A stretch of DNA of 64,000 nucleotides from Embleya hyalina (GCF_003967355.1 NZ_BIFH01000018.1:62001-126000); one strand, 5' to 3'. Positions 50,274-58,663 are shown, numbered from the stretch's first letter. The notes: generated by a model from the letters alone, not told the origin. Made by a program: numbers and translations.

Positions 50274-51791
50274 ATGGCTGACCACACAGGCGCGACGAGG
50301 AGCCCGCAGCCGGCACCCGGCGAGAACTCGCGCAGCGGCCCGGTCCTGGAAACACGTTCGATCGACTACATCCCGCAGTCCGAGCGACACGGCCGCGCCT
50401 GGCACCAGGCACCGTTCTGGTTCACCGGACAGTTCGTGCCGACCACCATGGTCGTCGGGTTCGCCGGACCGGTCATGGGACTGTCCGTCGGCTGGTCGAT
50501 CACGGCCACCGTCCTGGGCATCCTGTTCGGCACCTGCTTCATGGCGTTCCACGCCAACCAGGGGCCCACCATGGGCCTGCCCCAGATGATCCAGTCGCGC
50601 GCCCAGTTCGGCACCCGCGGCGCGCTCGTGCCGATGCTCGCCGTCATCTGCGTCTACATCGGCTTCAGCGCGTTCGGCGTACTGCTGGCCTCCCAGGTGC
50701 TCGAAACGGTGCTGCCCGGCTCGGCCACGCTGTGGGCGGTGGTGATCGTGCTGCTCGCGGCCGTGCTCGCGATCGTCGGCTACGACCTGCTGCACACCGT
50801 GCTGCGCCTGCTGCCGTACCTGGTCGTGCCCGTCTTCGGGATCCTCACCGTCCTCGCCCTGACGCACCTGAGCCCGCATCACGACCCGCACACCGCCTCC
50901 TTCACCTGGGCCGCCGCGCTCGCCCAGTTCGTCGCCGCCGCCGGCTACCAACTCGGCTACGCCGTCTACGTCTCCGACTACTCCAGATACCTGCCCGCGG
51001 ACACCTCCGCGCGCGGGGTGATCGGCTGGACCTACGCCGGGGCCGCCCTGTCGGCGATCTGGCTGATGGTGCTCGGAAACTTCATCGCCGGTTCCGTTCC
51101 GGTCCCCGACGCGCTGGTCAATCTCCAGGACATCGGCGACACGCTCTTCTCCGGATTCGGCAAGACCGCCGTGGTCGCGGTCCTGGTCCCCAGCGCGATC
51201 GCCATCATGGGCGTCAACCTCTACGGCGCGATGCTCTCGGGCCTGAGCATCGTGCACGCCTTCCGGCCGATCGCGCTGACCGCCCGCACCCGTATCGTCG
51301 GCGTCGCCGTCGGCGCCGCGGTCGTCTTCGCCGTGGCCGAGGGCCTGCCGGGGAAGTACCTGGACAGCTTCAACGACTTCATCACCCTCATCCTCTACGT
51401 CCTGGCCCCCTGGACCGCGGTCAACCTCATCGACTACTACTTCGTACGCCGGGGCCACTACGCCATCACCGAGATCTTCAGCCCCGACAGCATCTACGGC
51501 CGCTGGGGCCGCGCGGGCCTGCTCTCCTACGCGCTCGGCGTGGCCGCGCTGATCCCGTTCATGACCACCGGTTTCTACACCGGGCCCATGGTCGACGCGC
51601 TCGACGGCGCCGACATCGCGTTCGTCGTCGGCCTGGTGGTCTCCGGCACCGCCTACTTCCTGGCCACCCGGGGCTTCGATCCGGCGCGGGAGCAGGAGGC
51701 GATCCGGGACAGCCGGAACCGGCTCGACGGTCCGAGCGCCGTCGTGCGCTCGGCGCCACGCGCCACGGGACGGCCGCGCTCCGCCGGGTGA
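50274..51791 (+). CDS. NCS1-family nucleobase/cytosine-type permease
   Basis: 505 residues with GAAGGAGGG before the ATG. Twelve helices. The family N-terminus is SIDYIPQSERHGRAWHQAPFWFTGQFVPTTMVVGFAGPVMGLSVGW. FHANQGPTMGLPQMIQSRAQFGTRGALVP is the conserved helix 3 region, and YVSDYSRYLPADTS is the NCS1 signature of helix 6. It imports a nucleobase, hydantoin, allantoin or vitamin-like compound with a cation. As the last gene of the operon it points to what the operon consumes. Confidence 0.92.
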   Translation: MADHTGATRSPQPAPGENSRSGPVLETRSIDYIPQSERHGRAWHQAPFWFTGQFVPTTMVVGFAGPVMGLSVGWSITATVLGILFGTCFMAFHANQGPTMGLPQMIQSRAQFGTRGALVPMLAVICVYIGFSAFGVLLASQVLETVLPGSATLWAVVIVLLAAVLAIVGYDLLHTVLRLLPYLVVPVFGILTVLALTHLSPHHDPHTASFTWAAALAQFVAAAGYQLGYAVYVSDYSRYLPADTSARGVIGWTYAGAALSAIWLMVLGNFIAGSVPVPDALVNLQDIGDTLFSGFGKTAVVAVLVPSAIAIMGVNLYGAMLSGLSIVHAFRPIALTARTRIVGVAVGAAVVFAVAEGLPGKYLDSFNDFITLILYVLAPWTAVNLIDYYFVRRGHYAITEIFSPDSIYGRWGRAGLLSYALGVAALIPFMTTGFYTGPMVDALDGADIAFVVGLVVSGTAYFLATRGFDPAREQEAIRDSRNRLDGPSAVVRSAPRATGRPRSAG

Positions 51792-51826
51792 TCCGGGCGT
51801 CGGCGACCGCGCGGCGCGGATCGGCG

Positions 51827-52960
51827 TCAGCGGCCGGTGCGCAGCCAGGTGGAGAGGGCGGACAAGGCGGCCTCCGCGTGGTCGCGGCCGACGCCGACGC
51901 GAAAACGGTCGGTGGGGGTCGGGGTGAGGTCGGAGCGGTAGATGCTCGCGGGGAGCAGGAGCACGCCCGCCTCCTCCACCAGGCGGGTACAGAACGCCTC
52001 GACCCCCTCGGCGCCGAGGTAGCGGGGGTAGGCGACGCATCCCCCGTCGGGGGCCCGCCACTCGAAGTCGTCGGGGTACTCGGCGAAGAACGCGTCGAAC
52101 ACCGTCAGGTTGGCGGTGATCAGGGCGCGGTTGCGGGCCAGGATCGTCTCGCGGGCCTTCAGGGCGATCCTGGCCAACACCTCGCTCGGCGCGGAGTTGC
52201 AGATCGTGGTGTAGTGCTTGGCCCGCTCCAGGCGCGAGCGCAGGGCCCGGTCGCGGCAGGCGATCCAGCCGATGCGCAGGCCGGGCAGGCCGAGGGACTT
52301 CGAGGTCACGTTCAGCGACAGGGCGTGCGGCGACAGGTCGGCGGCCTGGGGCAGGGTGCGGGCCGGGTCGCGTTCGAGGCCGCGATACACCTCGTCGCTG
52401 AACAGATGGATCCCACGCTCGTCGCACAGCCGGACCAGGGCGGCGAATTCGGCGCGGTCGACGACCTTGCCCGTGGGGTTGTGCGGGAAGTTCACCGAGA
52501 CGACCCGGGTGTTCGGGCGGATCGCGGCGAGCACCGCGTCGAGGTCCAGGGCCCAGTCCCGCGCCGGGTCGAGCGCCACGCCGGTGACCTCGCACAGGGC
52601 CAGCGGAACGGTCTCGGCGGACTGATAGTTCGGGGTCGTCACGACCGCGTGGTCGCCGGCGTCGAGAAGCACGTTCATCGCCACGTACAGGGCCTCCTCG
52701 GCGCCCGCGAAGCAGATGACGTCGTCCGGCTCGATGTGCTCGTAGGTGTCGGCGATCGCCGCGCGCAGGCCCGGGTCGCCGAAGGTCTCGGTGTAGCCCA
52801 GGGACAGGTGTTCGAAGGCGTCCCGGTCGGTGTCGTCCGCCAGTTCGAGCAGCGCGCCCAGCGTCATGGTCCGCGCGTCGGACGCGGTCAGGTGGTGGCG
52901 GGCGGTGAACTCCCAGCGGGAGAAGTACGTTTCCAGGCGGAAATCGGGCAGCCGGGTCAT
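51827..52960 (-). CDS. Class I/II PLP-dependent aminotransferase
   Basis: 377 residues. AGAEEALYVAMNVLLDAGDHAVVTTPNYQS holds the cofactor-phosphate loop. NFPHNPTGKVVDRAEFAALVRLC, LFSDEVYRGLE and the Schiff-base lysine in NVTSKSLGLPGLRIGWIAC follow (Lys near 229). The C-terminal Arg that binds the substrate carboxylate is in DRFRVGVGR. It starts five bases after the YheO-type regulator and converges on the permease gene, so it may belong to the same pathway. Confidence 0.9.
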   Translation of the reverse strand: MTRLPDFRLETYFSRWEFTARHHLTASDARTMTLGALLELADDTDRDAFEHLSLGYTETFGDPGLRAAIADTYEHIEPDDVICFAGAEEALYVAMNVLLDAGDHAVVTTPNYQSAETVPLALCEVTGVALDPARDWALDLDAVLAAIRPNTRVVSVNFPHNPTGKVVDRAEFAALVRLCDERGIHLFSDEVYRGLERDPARTLPQAADLSPHALSLNVTSKSLGLPGLRIGWIACRDRALRSRLERAKHYTTICNSAPSEVLARIALKARETILARNRALITANLTVFDAFFAEYPDDFEWRAPDGGCVAYPRYLGAEGVEAFCTRLVEEAGVLLLPASIYRSDLTPTPTDRFRVGVGRDHAEAALSALSTWLRTGR

Positions 52961-52965
52961 GGTCG

Positions 52966-53616
52966 TCAGCTTCTCTCACTCGTCGCTCGTACATCGGCCA
53001 GCAGGTCGTACACGGTGGACCTGGATACCCGCAGGGCCTCGGCGACGACCGGGACGACGCGACGCACCGCGAACACGCCGGCCTCGTCCAGGCGGGCCAC
53101 GACGGTCAGCCGGTCCGGGCGGGTCATGCGCTCGGCGGGGCGCCCGGTGGCGCGCACGTGGCCGCCGACCACCTCGGCGACGCGCGCCGACAGGTCCTGT
53201 TCGAACAGCGGCTCGGGGCGCCGCACGGTCGGCGCGCCGAAGGCGGACAGGACGGCGGCGGCCCGCTCCAGCGGCGTGCGGTCGAGATTGACGCACAACA
53301 CCGCGGCCGGCTCCCCGTGGGCGTCGCGCAGCACCGCGCTGACCGACGACAACCGGCGGCCGTCCGCGAGCACCTTCTCGTACGGCCCGTACACGTCGCG
53401 CGCCGCCGGATCCAGCGCGGCCAACTCGCCCAGGGCCGAGGGGTCGCCCGGACCGCGCGAGGTGAACGGGTTCCACACCGCCAACACCCGGTCGGTCCCG
53501 GGATCGTGCAGCACGACCTCGGCGTACGGCCCGAGCAGCAGCGCGACGGCCCGCCCCACCGGCTCCCACATCCGCACCCGGGGATCCGCGCCCTCTTCCT
53601 TCGCCGGTACACCCAT
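52966..53616 (-). CDS. YheO/DauR-type PAS-HTH regulator
   Basis: 216 residues. The YheO-like PAS domain has VGRAVALLLGPYAEVVLHDPGTDRVLAVWNPFTSRGPGDPSALGEL, followed by GRRLSSVSAVLRDAHGEPAAVLCVNLDRTPLERAAAVL. The C-terminal HTH_22 is RLDEAGVFAVRRVVPVVAEALRVSRSTVYDLLADVRA. DauR, a relative, represses D-arginine catabolism. It is the first gene of a pair with the aminotransferase. No ribosome site is obvious at this ATG. Confidence 0.88.
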   Translation of the reverse strand: MGVPAKEEGADPRVRMWEPVGRAVALLLGPYAEVVLHDPGTDRVLAVWNPFTSRGPGDPSALGELAALDPAARDVYGPYEKVLADGRRLSSVSAVLRDAHGEPAAVLCVNLDRTPLERAAAVLSAFGAPTVRRPEPLFEQDLSARVAEVVGGHVRATGRPAERMTRPDRLTVVARLDEAGVFAVRRVVPVVAEALRVSRSTVYDLLADVRATSERS

Positions 53617-53769
53617 GACCGGACTGTACGTCCGGATCGGACGAAACGTCCAGTCGACGAGCCGGGCGCGCGGCGTCGGCACCGCGCGGCGGGTGGGGTG
53701 ACCGGGTCCGGGCGGCGCTCGATGCGTTCGTTTCGGCGGGGCCTTCGGGCCGAGGGCGGCGAAGGGGGC

Positions 53770-54543
53770 TCAGAGCAGGCCGGCGCCGGGCGGGGCGGTG
53801 CCGAGGTTGGGAAGTTCGACGATCCGGTCGGGGGCGGGGGCCTGGATGTCGACGGGGTGGTCGTACTCGGACCAGGTCAGCGTCCCGCCGCCGGAGCCGC
53901 CCTTGGCCGAGGATCCGGCCACCTTGACGGGCAGGGCCGGCCCCTCGGCCGGGATGTACAGCAGGTCGGGGTTCTTCTCGCCGGGCTCGGCGAAGACGAC
54001 CACGCGCCGGCCGTCGACGGTCGAGTCGGGGCGGCGTTCGGCGTCCGCCAGGGTGGGCAGGACGGTGTGCGGGTCCGCCTTTCGGCTGAGGTCCTTCATG
54101 GTGGACCGGGCCGGGTCGTCGGAGGCCACGTGGCCGTACTTGCCGTCGAGCGAGTTCAGCAGGGCGGCCCTGTCGCGCCCGAGCCGCGCCTGCCAGTAGG
54201 AGCGCGAAGCCTTGACGTAGACGTCCTCGCCGATCCGCACCGTCTCGATGGTGTAACTCGACGTCTTGCCGGTCGCCGAGTAGTTGCCGGTCCGGATGTC
54301 CAGCCGGAGGTCGGTGCGTTGGGTCGCGCCGTTCCGCCGCAACTCCACGGTGACCCGGACCGAACGCGCGCGGTCCACGGCCCTGGCGACCCGCTCGGAC
54401 ACCGCCTCGGTGCTCAACGTCGACAGATCGGCCGAGGCCGTGTCGGCCAGGTCCGCGGCCGCCGAACATCCCGTCACCAGGAGCATCCCCGCCGCCGCGG
54501 CCGCCGCCAGGCGTCCCGACGCAGCCGAACCCACACGCGCCAT
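53770..54543 (-). CDS. LppX/LprG-like lipoprotein
   Basis: 257 residues. Signal peptide RLAAAAAAGMLLVTGC with lipobox VTGC. The mature part has SERVARAVDRARSVRVTVELRRNGATQRTDLRLDIRTGNYSATGK and DVYVKASRSYWQARLG, then LLYIPAEGPALPVKV and GGTLTWSEYDHPVDIQAPAPDRIVELP. The pattern matches actinobacterial proteins related to the lipid-binding lipoproteins LppX/LprG. It is a probable envelope lipid or glycolipid carrier. Confidence 0.82.
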   Translation of the reverse strand: MARVGSAASGRLAAAAAAGMLLVTGCSAAADLADTASADLSTLSTEAVSERVARAVDRARSVRVTVELRRNGATQRTDLRLDIRTGNYSATGKTSSYTIETVRIGEDVYVKASRSYWQARLGRDRAALLNSLDGKYGHVASDDPARSTMKDLSRKADPHTVLPTLADAERRPDSTVDGRRVVVFAEPGEKNPDLLYIPAEGPALPVKVAGSSAKGGSGGGTLTWSEYDHPVDIQAPAPDRIVELPNLGTAPPGAGLL

Positions 54544-54775
54544 CGATGTTTCCGATCCGCTCCCGCCCCGACCCCACCGATCGTGGCTGCGGTACATGAT
54601 CGCGGGCGCCCGCCGGCGGCTCGACGCGGGGGCCGCCCGGGGTCGGCCGGTGAACGGATGCGGACGCCGGCCGGGCCCGCGCGGCTGCGAACTCGCCCAC
54701 GGGGAAGGGCGGGAGCCGCGCGGGCGGATCACGGGCCGCCGGCCGAGCGCTGCCGGCGACGTGCGTCGGCGCGGT

Positions 54776-55015
54776 TCAGATCTCGCCGACGCACGCCAGG
54801 TATTGGGTACGGGCGAACTGGTATCCGCCGACCCGGAGGTTGATCTGGTAGGCGGCGCCGCAGGAGGCGCCCTGGTCCGGGGCGGCCGGGAAGGCACTCG
54901 CCGACGTCTGGCCGGCGAGGACGAGCACCGGGGCGAGCACGGCGGCCGAGGCCGCGCAGACGGCCAGGCGGCGCCACCGCGGACCGGGCTTCGGCGTACG
55001 GGTCGATCGATTCAT
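54776..55015 (-). CDS. Small secreted protein, 79 residues
   Basis: AAAGG precedes the ATG. A twin-Arg-containing N-region (PRWRRLAVCAASAAVLAPVLVLAGQTSASA) gives a clear secretory signal cleaved after ASA. The mature peptide is about 38 residues, FPAAPDQGASCGAAYQINLR onward, with two Cys (SCGA and LACVGEI) that may pair. No family was recognised; it could be a structural or signalling peptide. Confidence 0.72.
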   Translation of the reverse strand: MNRSTRTPKPGPRWRRLAVCAASAAVLAPVLVLAGQTSASAFPAAPDQGASCGAAYQINLRVGGYQFARTQYLACVGEI

Positions 55016-55570
55016 CGGGAGCCTTTCTGTTCCGAACGCCCGGCCGTTTTCCGCGAGTTAGCGGGGACCGGGCACGGTGACCGGGCTCGGCGCGGGGCGC
55101 CGGGATACCCGTTCGATGTGGACGACGTCAGTCTGCGGCGCGGCCCGGAACGGCGACAGGGCACGAACCGCACTGGTGGCAGGGAGTATTTCGTGCCGCG
55201 CGCAATCCTCCGCGGCCGAGCGACCGGGCCCGCGTCGGCGGATACGACGTACGGGCCGCGGAACGTGTACGGGCGTAGGACGCGGATGGCGGTCGAGTGT
55301 GCCGGGGCAGTACTCGGGTCCTCGTACCCTCGGGGGACGTGCGGACCCGGGTCGGCTTCGTAGCCTCGACCCACGCGATCGGGGAGTGCGCGCGGACTCG
55401 GCGCGATGGAACCAACTCCCTTTGGGCGCACGGTATTCGGCAGTGCGATGGGTGCGTAGCGCGAGGCACGTCGCCGGCGTTGCGCGTTCGTGCCCGCGTG
55501 CCCGCCCGCTCGCGTGGCGGCCACTTGTGTGTGTGCCGCGTCCCACCGAGATCGATCGAGAGGCGACACC
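55016..55570. other. Divergent intergenic region, secreted peptide / serine hydrolase
   Basis: About 555 bp. A 57-codon frame from GTG near 55192 has GGGAG upstream, but its Arg/Gly-rich composition looks random. No terminator, repeat or promoter could be assigned with confidence. It may contain degraded coding sequence. Confidence 0.35.
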
Positions 55571-57097
55571 GTGATCGACCATCGCCACACCCCCTCCGCC
55601 GACGGGCCCGCCGACCACGAGTTCGTGCCGCCCACCCGGCGTGCCGTGCTGCGTAGGTCGCTGGGCGTCGCGGCCGGCGCCACCGCGGCCGGCTCCGTGA
55701 TCGCCCCGTCCGCGTACGCCGCCGAGCAACCACCCGCGCCCGCTGACCCGTCCGCCGCCGGTCCGGCCACGCGGCACTGGCAGGCCAGGCTCGACGCACT
55801 GGCCGCCCGTCACCAGGTGCCCGGCGCCGCGCTGGGCATCCTGTCCGGCGATCGCGTCACGAAGATCGCCACCGGCCTGGCCAACGTCGACGACCGGGTC
55901 GGGGCCACACCGGACACCGTCTGGCAGATCGGCTCCGTCACCAAGGTCTGGACCGCGACCGTGGCCATGCGCCTGGTCGACGAGGGTCTGCTCGACCTCG
56001 ACGCACCCGTGACGCGCGTGATGCCCGAACTGCGCCTGTCGGACCCGGACCGCACGGCCCGCCTGACCCTGCGTCACCTGCTCACGCACACCAGCGGGAT
56101 CGACGGCGACGTGCTCACCGACACCGGTCGCGGCGACGACTGCCTGGAGCGATATGCCGCTCTGCTCAGGGGTGTTCGCGGTGTGCACCCGCTCGGCCGG
56201 GCCTACTCGTACTGCAACGCCGGACTGATGCTCACGGGCCGACTCATCGAGCGGGTCACCGGTACGACCTGGGACGCAGCACTCCGCGACCGCCTCCTGA
56301 AGCCGCTGGGCCTGACCCGCACGCACACCCTGCCCGAGGACGTGCTCGCCCACCGCGCCGCCGCCGGCCACACCTGGGAACGGGATCGGCCCCCGCACGT
56401 GAACCCCGCCTGGATGCCGCGCTCCTCGGGCCCCGCCGGCATCGTCTGCTCGTCCGCCGAGGACGTGCTCACGTTCGCCCGCCTCCACCTGGACGACGGC
56501 CGCGCGACCGACGGCACGCGCATCCTGTCGACCCGTTCCGCCGAGGCGATGCGCTCGTTCCAGACCGACACCCCCGACACCGCCGACGGCGGCGAAACCA
56601 GCGGACTGGGCTGGGCCCGCTGGGACTGGAACGGCCGGACCGCCTACGGCCACGACGGCACCACCCACGCCCAGTCGTCCTTCCTGCGCATCCTGCCCGA
56701 CGCCCGGATCGCCGTGGTCCTGCTCACCAACGGCGGCGACAACGCCGCGCTGTACGTGGACCTGTTCCGGGAGATCTTCACCGACCTCGCCCACGTCGCA
56801 CCACGCCCGCAACACACCCCCGACGGCAGTACACCGCCACGCGACGCCGGCGGATACCTGGGCCGCTACCCGGCCACCACCATCGTCGAGGACGTGCTCG
56901 AACGCGACGGCGCCCTGTACGTGCGCCGGACGTTCGCGGGGCAACCTCCGTCGGAGTTCCGCCTCCTGCCGGCCGGCCGTGACCTGTACGTCCACCGCGT
57001 GTCCGACACGCGCGAGTGGCAGACGATCAAGTTCTTCACGCTGGACGGGATTCGGTACCTCTACCGAGGCGGCAGGGTCGTGGCGCGCGGCGCCTGA
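55571..57097 (+). CDS. Secreted serine hydrolase (class C beta-lactamase / penicillin-binding family)
   Basis: 508 residues from a GTG with GAGAGGCG upstream. A twin-arginine-like signal, TRRAVLRRSLGVAAGATAAG, ends at SAYA. Catalytic SVTK (S-x-x-K) lies in WQIGSVTKVWTA near 122, Tyr-x-Asn in YSYCNAG near 218, and a third motif HDG in YGHDGTT. The C-terminal 120 residues form a lipocalin-like extension. It is a D-aminopeptidase, esterase or beta-lactamase-type enzyme outside the cell. It converges on the P450 gene. Confidence 0.88.
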   Translation: MIDHRHTPSADGPADHEFVPPTRRAVLRRSLGVAAGATAAGSVIAPSAYAAEQPPAPADPSAAGPATRHWQARLDALAARHQVPGAALGILSGDRVTKIATGLANVDDRVGATPDTVWQIGSVTKVWTATVAMRLVDEGLLDLDAPVTRVMPELRLSDPDRTARLTLRHLLTHTSGIDGDVLTDTGRGDDCLERYAALLRGVRGVHPLGRAYSYCNAGLMLTGRLIERVTGTTWDAALRDRLLKPLGLTRTHTLPEDVLAHRAAAGHTWERDRPPHVNPAWMPRSSGPAGIVCSSAEDVLTFARLHLDDGRATDGTRILSTRSAEAMRSFQTDTPDTADGGETSGLGWARWDWNGRTAYGHDGTTHAQSSFLRILPDARIAVVLLTNGGDNAALYVDLFREIFTDLAHVAPRPQHTPDGSTPPRDAGGYLGRYPATTIVEDVLERDGALYVRRTFAGQPPSEFRLLPAGRDLYVHRVSDTREWQTIKFFTLDGIRYLYRGGRVVARGA

Positions 57098-57164
57098 CGG
57101 CCGGACGGGGACCCGATTCGGATCCCGAGCCGGATCCGGAGCGCGGATGTGCGCCGCGCCGAAC

Positions 57165-58229
57165 TCATGTGGCGAGGAGACGCGTTCGGGACACCTGTAC
57201 CCGTGTGACCCCGAGCAGGCCGGCGAGCGGCACCCTGGCGGTGGTCTGTCCGGGGTTCACCGCGAGGCCGTCGGCGCGCAGGCGTTCGAGGAGGTGTTCG
57301 GCGAGCGGGACGATCAGGTGCCGGCCTCGGCAACGATCGCTCGCGTGGCCGAAGGGGATGTAGCCCGGGTGGTCGTCCTCGTCCACCTCGTGCCAGCGCT
57401 CGGGGAGGAACACGTCGGGCTCGGGCCACAGTTCGGGATCGCGATGGGTCAGCAGCGGCAATAGCAGCACGTCGTCGCGCGGACCGATCCGGGAGTCCAC
57501 GGCGGAGAACTCGGGGGACGCGACCCGCAGGATGTTCCACGACGGCGGCAACAACCGCAGCGATTCCAGCACGAGGTGCCGGTTGCTCGCGTCGGGGTGG
57601 AACGGCGAGCCGAGCCAGAGCGCGTTGGCGACCAGTGCCGCGACCCCCAGGCACACCGGCGCGGCGACCCGGCGGTACAGGCCCATGGCGTAGCGCCGGT
57701 CGCCGTGCTCGGCGGCGGCCGTGGCGGTGGCGGCCGCGAGGCGGGACACCGGCGGGTCGAGGGCGCGCTTTCCCGGCAGGACGGCACTCGTGCGAACCAT
57801 GGCGCGGGTGAGTACCGGCGCCTTTTCGAGGCGGCGATCGGTGAGCATGCGAAACCGCAGCGGATCGGGCCCGAAAAGAAGATCGCGAAGATAGGCGTGT
57901 CCCGTACGCGGCCAGCTGCCGGAAAGATCGACGGAATCGGGAGCCGGTCCGCCCAATGCGGCGCGCACGTCGTGCGAGACGGCCCGCAGGACGTCGTTGG
58001 CCTCCACCCGCTCTATCGATCTTCCCTGGAGCGGCTTGAAAGTCGGCCGCTCGAATTCGTGAGCCGGCCGGCTCTCGAGGAGTTTGTTGATCAATTCCGG
58101 ATCGGCGACTCCGACGGTGTCGCCGTCGATGCGAAAAAAGCCCGTGCCGCGACGCTCGCGCAGGAGTTCCGCGATCCTCGGCGCGAAAACGGTGACCCGG
58201 GCACTTCCGACCGTGTCGGAACGATTCAT
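57165..58229 (-). CDS. Cytochrome P450 of the atropopeptide (tryptorubin-type) cluster
   Basis: 354 residues, short for a bacterial P450 (about 400). GGAGAG precedes the ATG. The heme loop is FGHASDRCRGRH with Cys300. The K-helix ExxR is E222-S-L-R225, and WPEPDVFLPERW (268-279) is the usual meander. The expected I-helix acid-alcohol pair (D/E-T) is not visible: that region reads VCLGVAALVANALW. It lies 183 bp downstream of a precursor gene ending in WYIWY. It should couple the Trp and Tyr side chains of that core by C-C and C-N bonds, as in tryptorubin. Confidence 0.88.
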   Translation of the reverse strand: MNRSDTVGSARVTVFAPRIAELLRERRGTGFFRIDGDTVGVADPELINKLLESRPAHEFERPTFKPLQGRSIERVEANDVLRAVSHDVRAALGGPAPDSVDLSGSWPRTGHAYLRDLLFGPDPLRFRMLTDRRLEKAPVLTRAMVRTSAVLPGKRALDPPVSRLAAATATAAAEHGDRRYAMGLYRRVAAPVCLGVAALVANALWLGSPFHPDASNRHLVLESLRLLPPSWNILRVASPEFSAVDSRIGPRDDVLLLPLLTHRDPELWPEPDVFLPERWHEVDEDDHPGYIPFGHASDRCRGRHLIVPLAEHLLERLRADGLAVNPGQTTARVPLAGLLGVTRVQVSRTRLLAT

Positions 58230-58259
58230 CGGTGCTCTCCACAGGGCGTAGAGTCTCCC

Positions 58260-58292
58260 GCCCGGCGGAGCCGGGACGCGGCTCCGCCGGGC
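58260..58292 (-). terminator. 13-bp stem-loop between precursor and P450 genes
   Basis: GCCCGGCGGAGCC (58260-58272) and GGCTCCGCCGGGC (58280-58292) pair perfectly around a seven-base loop, 31 bp before the P450 start. There is no U-run. In RiPP operons a hairpin here commonly lets more precursor than enzyme be made, by partial termination or 3'-end protection. Confidence 0.7.
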
Positions 58293-58412
58293 GCGAGCCC
58301 GGGCGGCGATCCGACGCTCGGTCGGGTCGAGGCGGCGCTACCGCAGAGGTAACGATTATGCGGCGGGAGCGGGCACGACCCGCATCGGTCGGCGGATCAG
58401 CCGATCAGTGGA

Positions 58413-58499
58413 TCAGCTGTACCAGATGTACCAGGTGGCGGATTTGAGGCTCTTTTCGACCCTGAACCTCTTGGAGAAAGAGTTGACGATCTTCACCAC
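58413..58499 (-). CDS. Atropopeptide precursor peptide with WYIWY core
   Basis: 28 codons, too short for ordinary gene finders. GTG 58499 (a second GTG follows at 58496) lies five bases after GGAGG (58509-58505). The leader is basic and Ser/Lys-rich (VVKIVNSFSKRFRVEKSLKS), and the peptide ends ATWYIWYS. Tryptorubin A is the cross-linked hexapeptide AWYIWY, made from a short precursor by a single P450. Here WYIWY is identical, with an extra Thr before Trp and an extra C-terminal Ser. The P450 follows in the same direction. Confidence 0.92.
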   Translation of the reverse strand: MVKIVNSFSKRFRVEKSLKSATWYIWYS

Positions 58500-58521
58500 G
58501 ACAACCTCCAGGTGACTGTGG

Positions 58522-58614
58522 ACCGGCCGGATCCCCTACGCGACCCGGGCCGGTGGAGCGATATCCACCGCTAGAGAATCCGCCTTTCGATTCTCGTCGC
58601 TTCGAAAGTGAAGC
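58522..58614 (-). promoter_or_regulatory. Structured 5' leader upstream of the precursor gene
   Basis: Three adjacent hairpins: GCTTC/GAAGC (58599-58614), GAGAATC/GATTCTC (58574-58595) and CGGTGGA/TCCACCG (58551-58570). A fourth possible pairing, ACCGGCC (58522-58528) with GGCCGGT (58548-58554), overlaps the third and would exclude it. Such alternative folds close to the ribosome site at 58505-58509 could control translation (inference from pairing only). Confidence 0.45.
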
Positions 58615-58636
58615 CTTGATACGAAAGGTGCGTCAA

Positions 58637-58652
58637 TGTGATGTAGATCACA
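58637..58652. promoter_or_regulatory. Consensus CRP-type box upstream of the atropopeptide genes
   Basis: TGTGATGTAGATCACA is a perfect TGTGA-N6-TCACA site. It abuts TTGACG on the minus strand (58636-58631), a candidate -35 box, about 140 bp upstream of the precursor start. Streptomyces Crp recognises GTG-N6-CAC and influences secondary metabolism. Confidence 0.7.
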
Positions 58653-58663
58653 GATCAAAAACA

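Noticed and set aside
55192..55363. 57-codon frame with GGGAG upstream of a GTG
   Set aside because: The composition is random-looking (many Arg, Gly, Pro), with no signal peptide or recognisable motif. The ribosome site alone is not enough.
55571..57097. Secreted serine hydrolase as the leader protease of the atropopeptide cluster
   Set aside because: It is convergent, has its own secretion signal and belongs to the beta-lactamase/esterase family. Nothing ties it to peptide maturation.
57098..57164. GGATCC-containing inverted repeat between the serine hydrolase and P450 genes as a terminator
   Set aside because: The arms are about seven bases with alternative pairings. Too weak to call, although a terminator is expected in this convergent gap.
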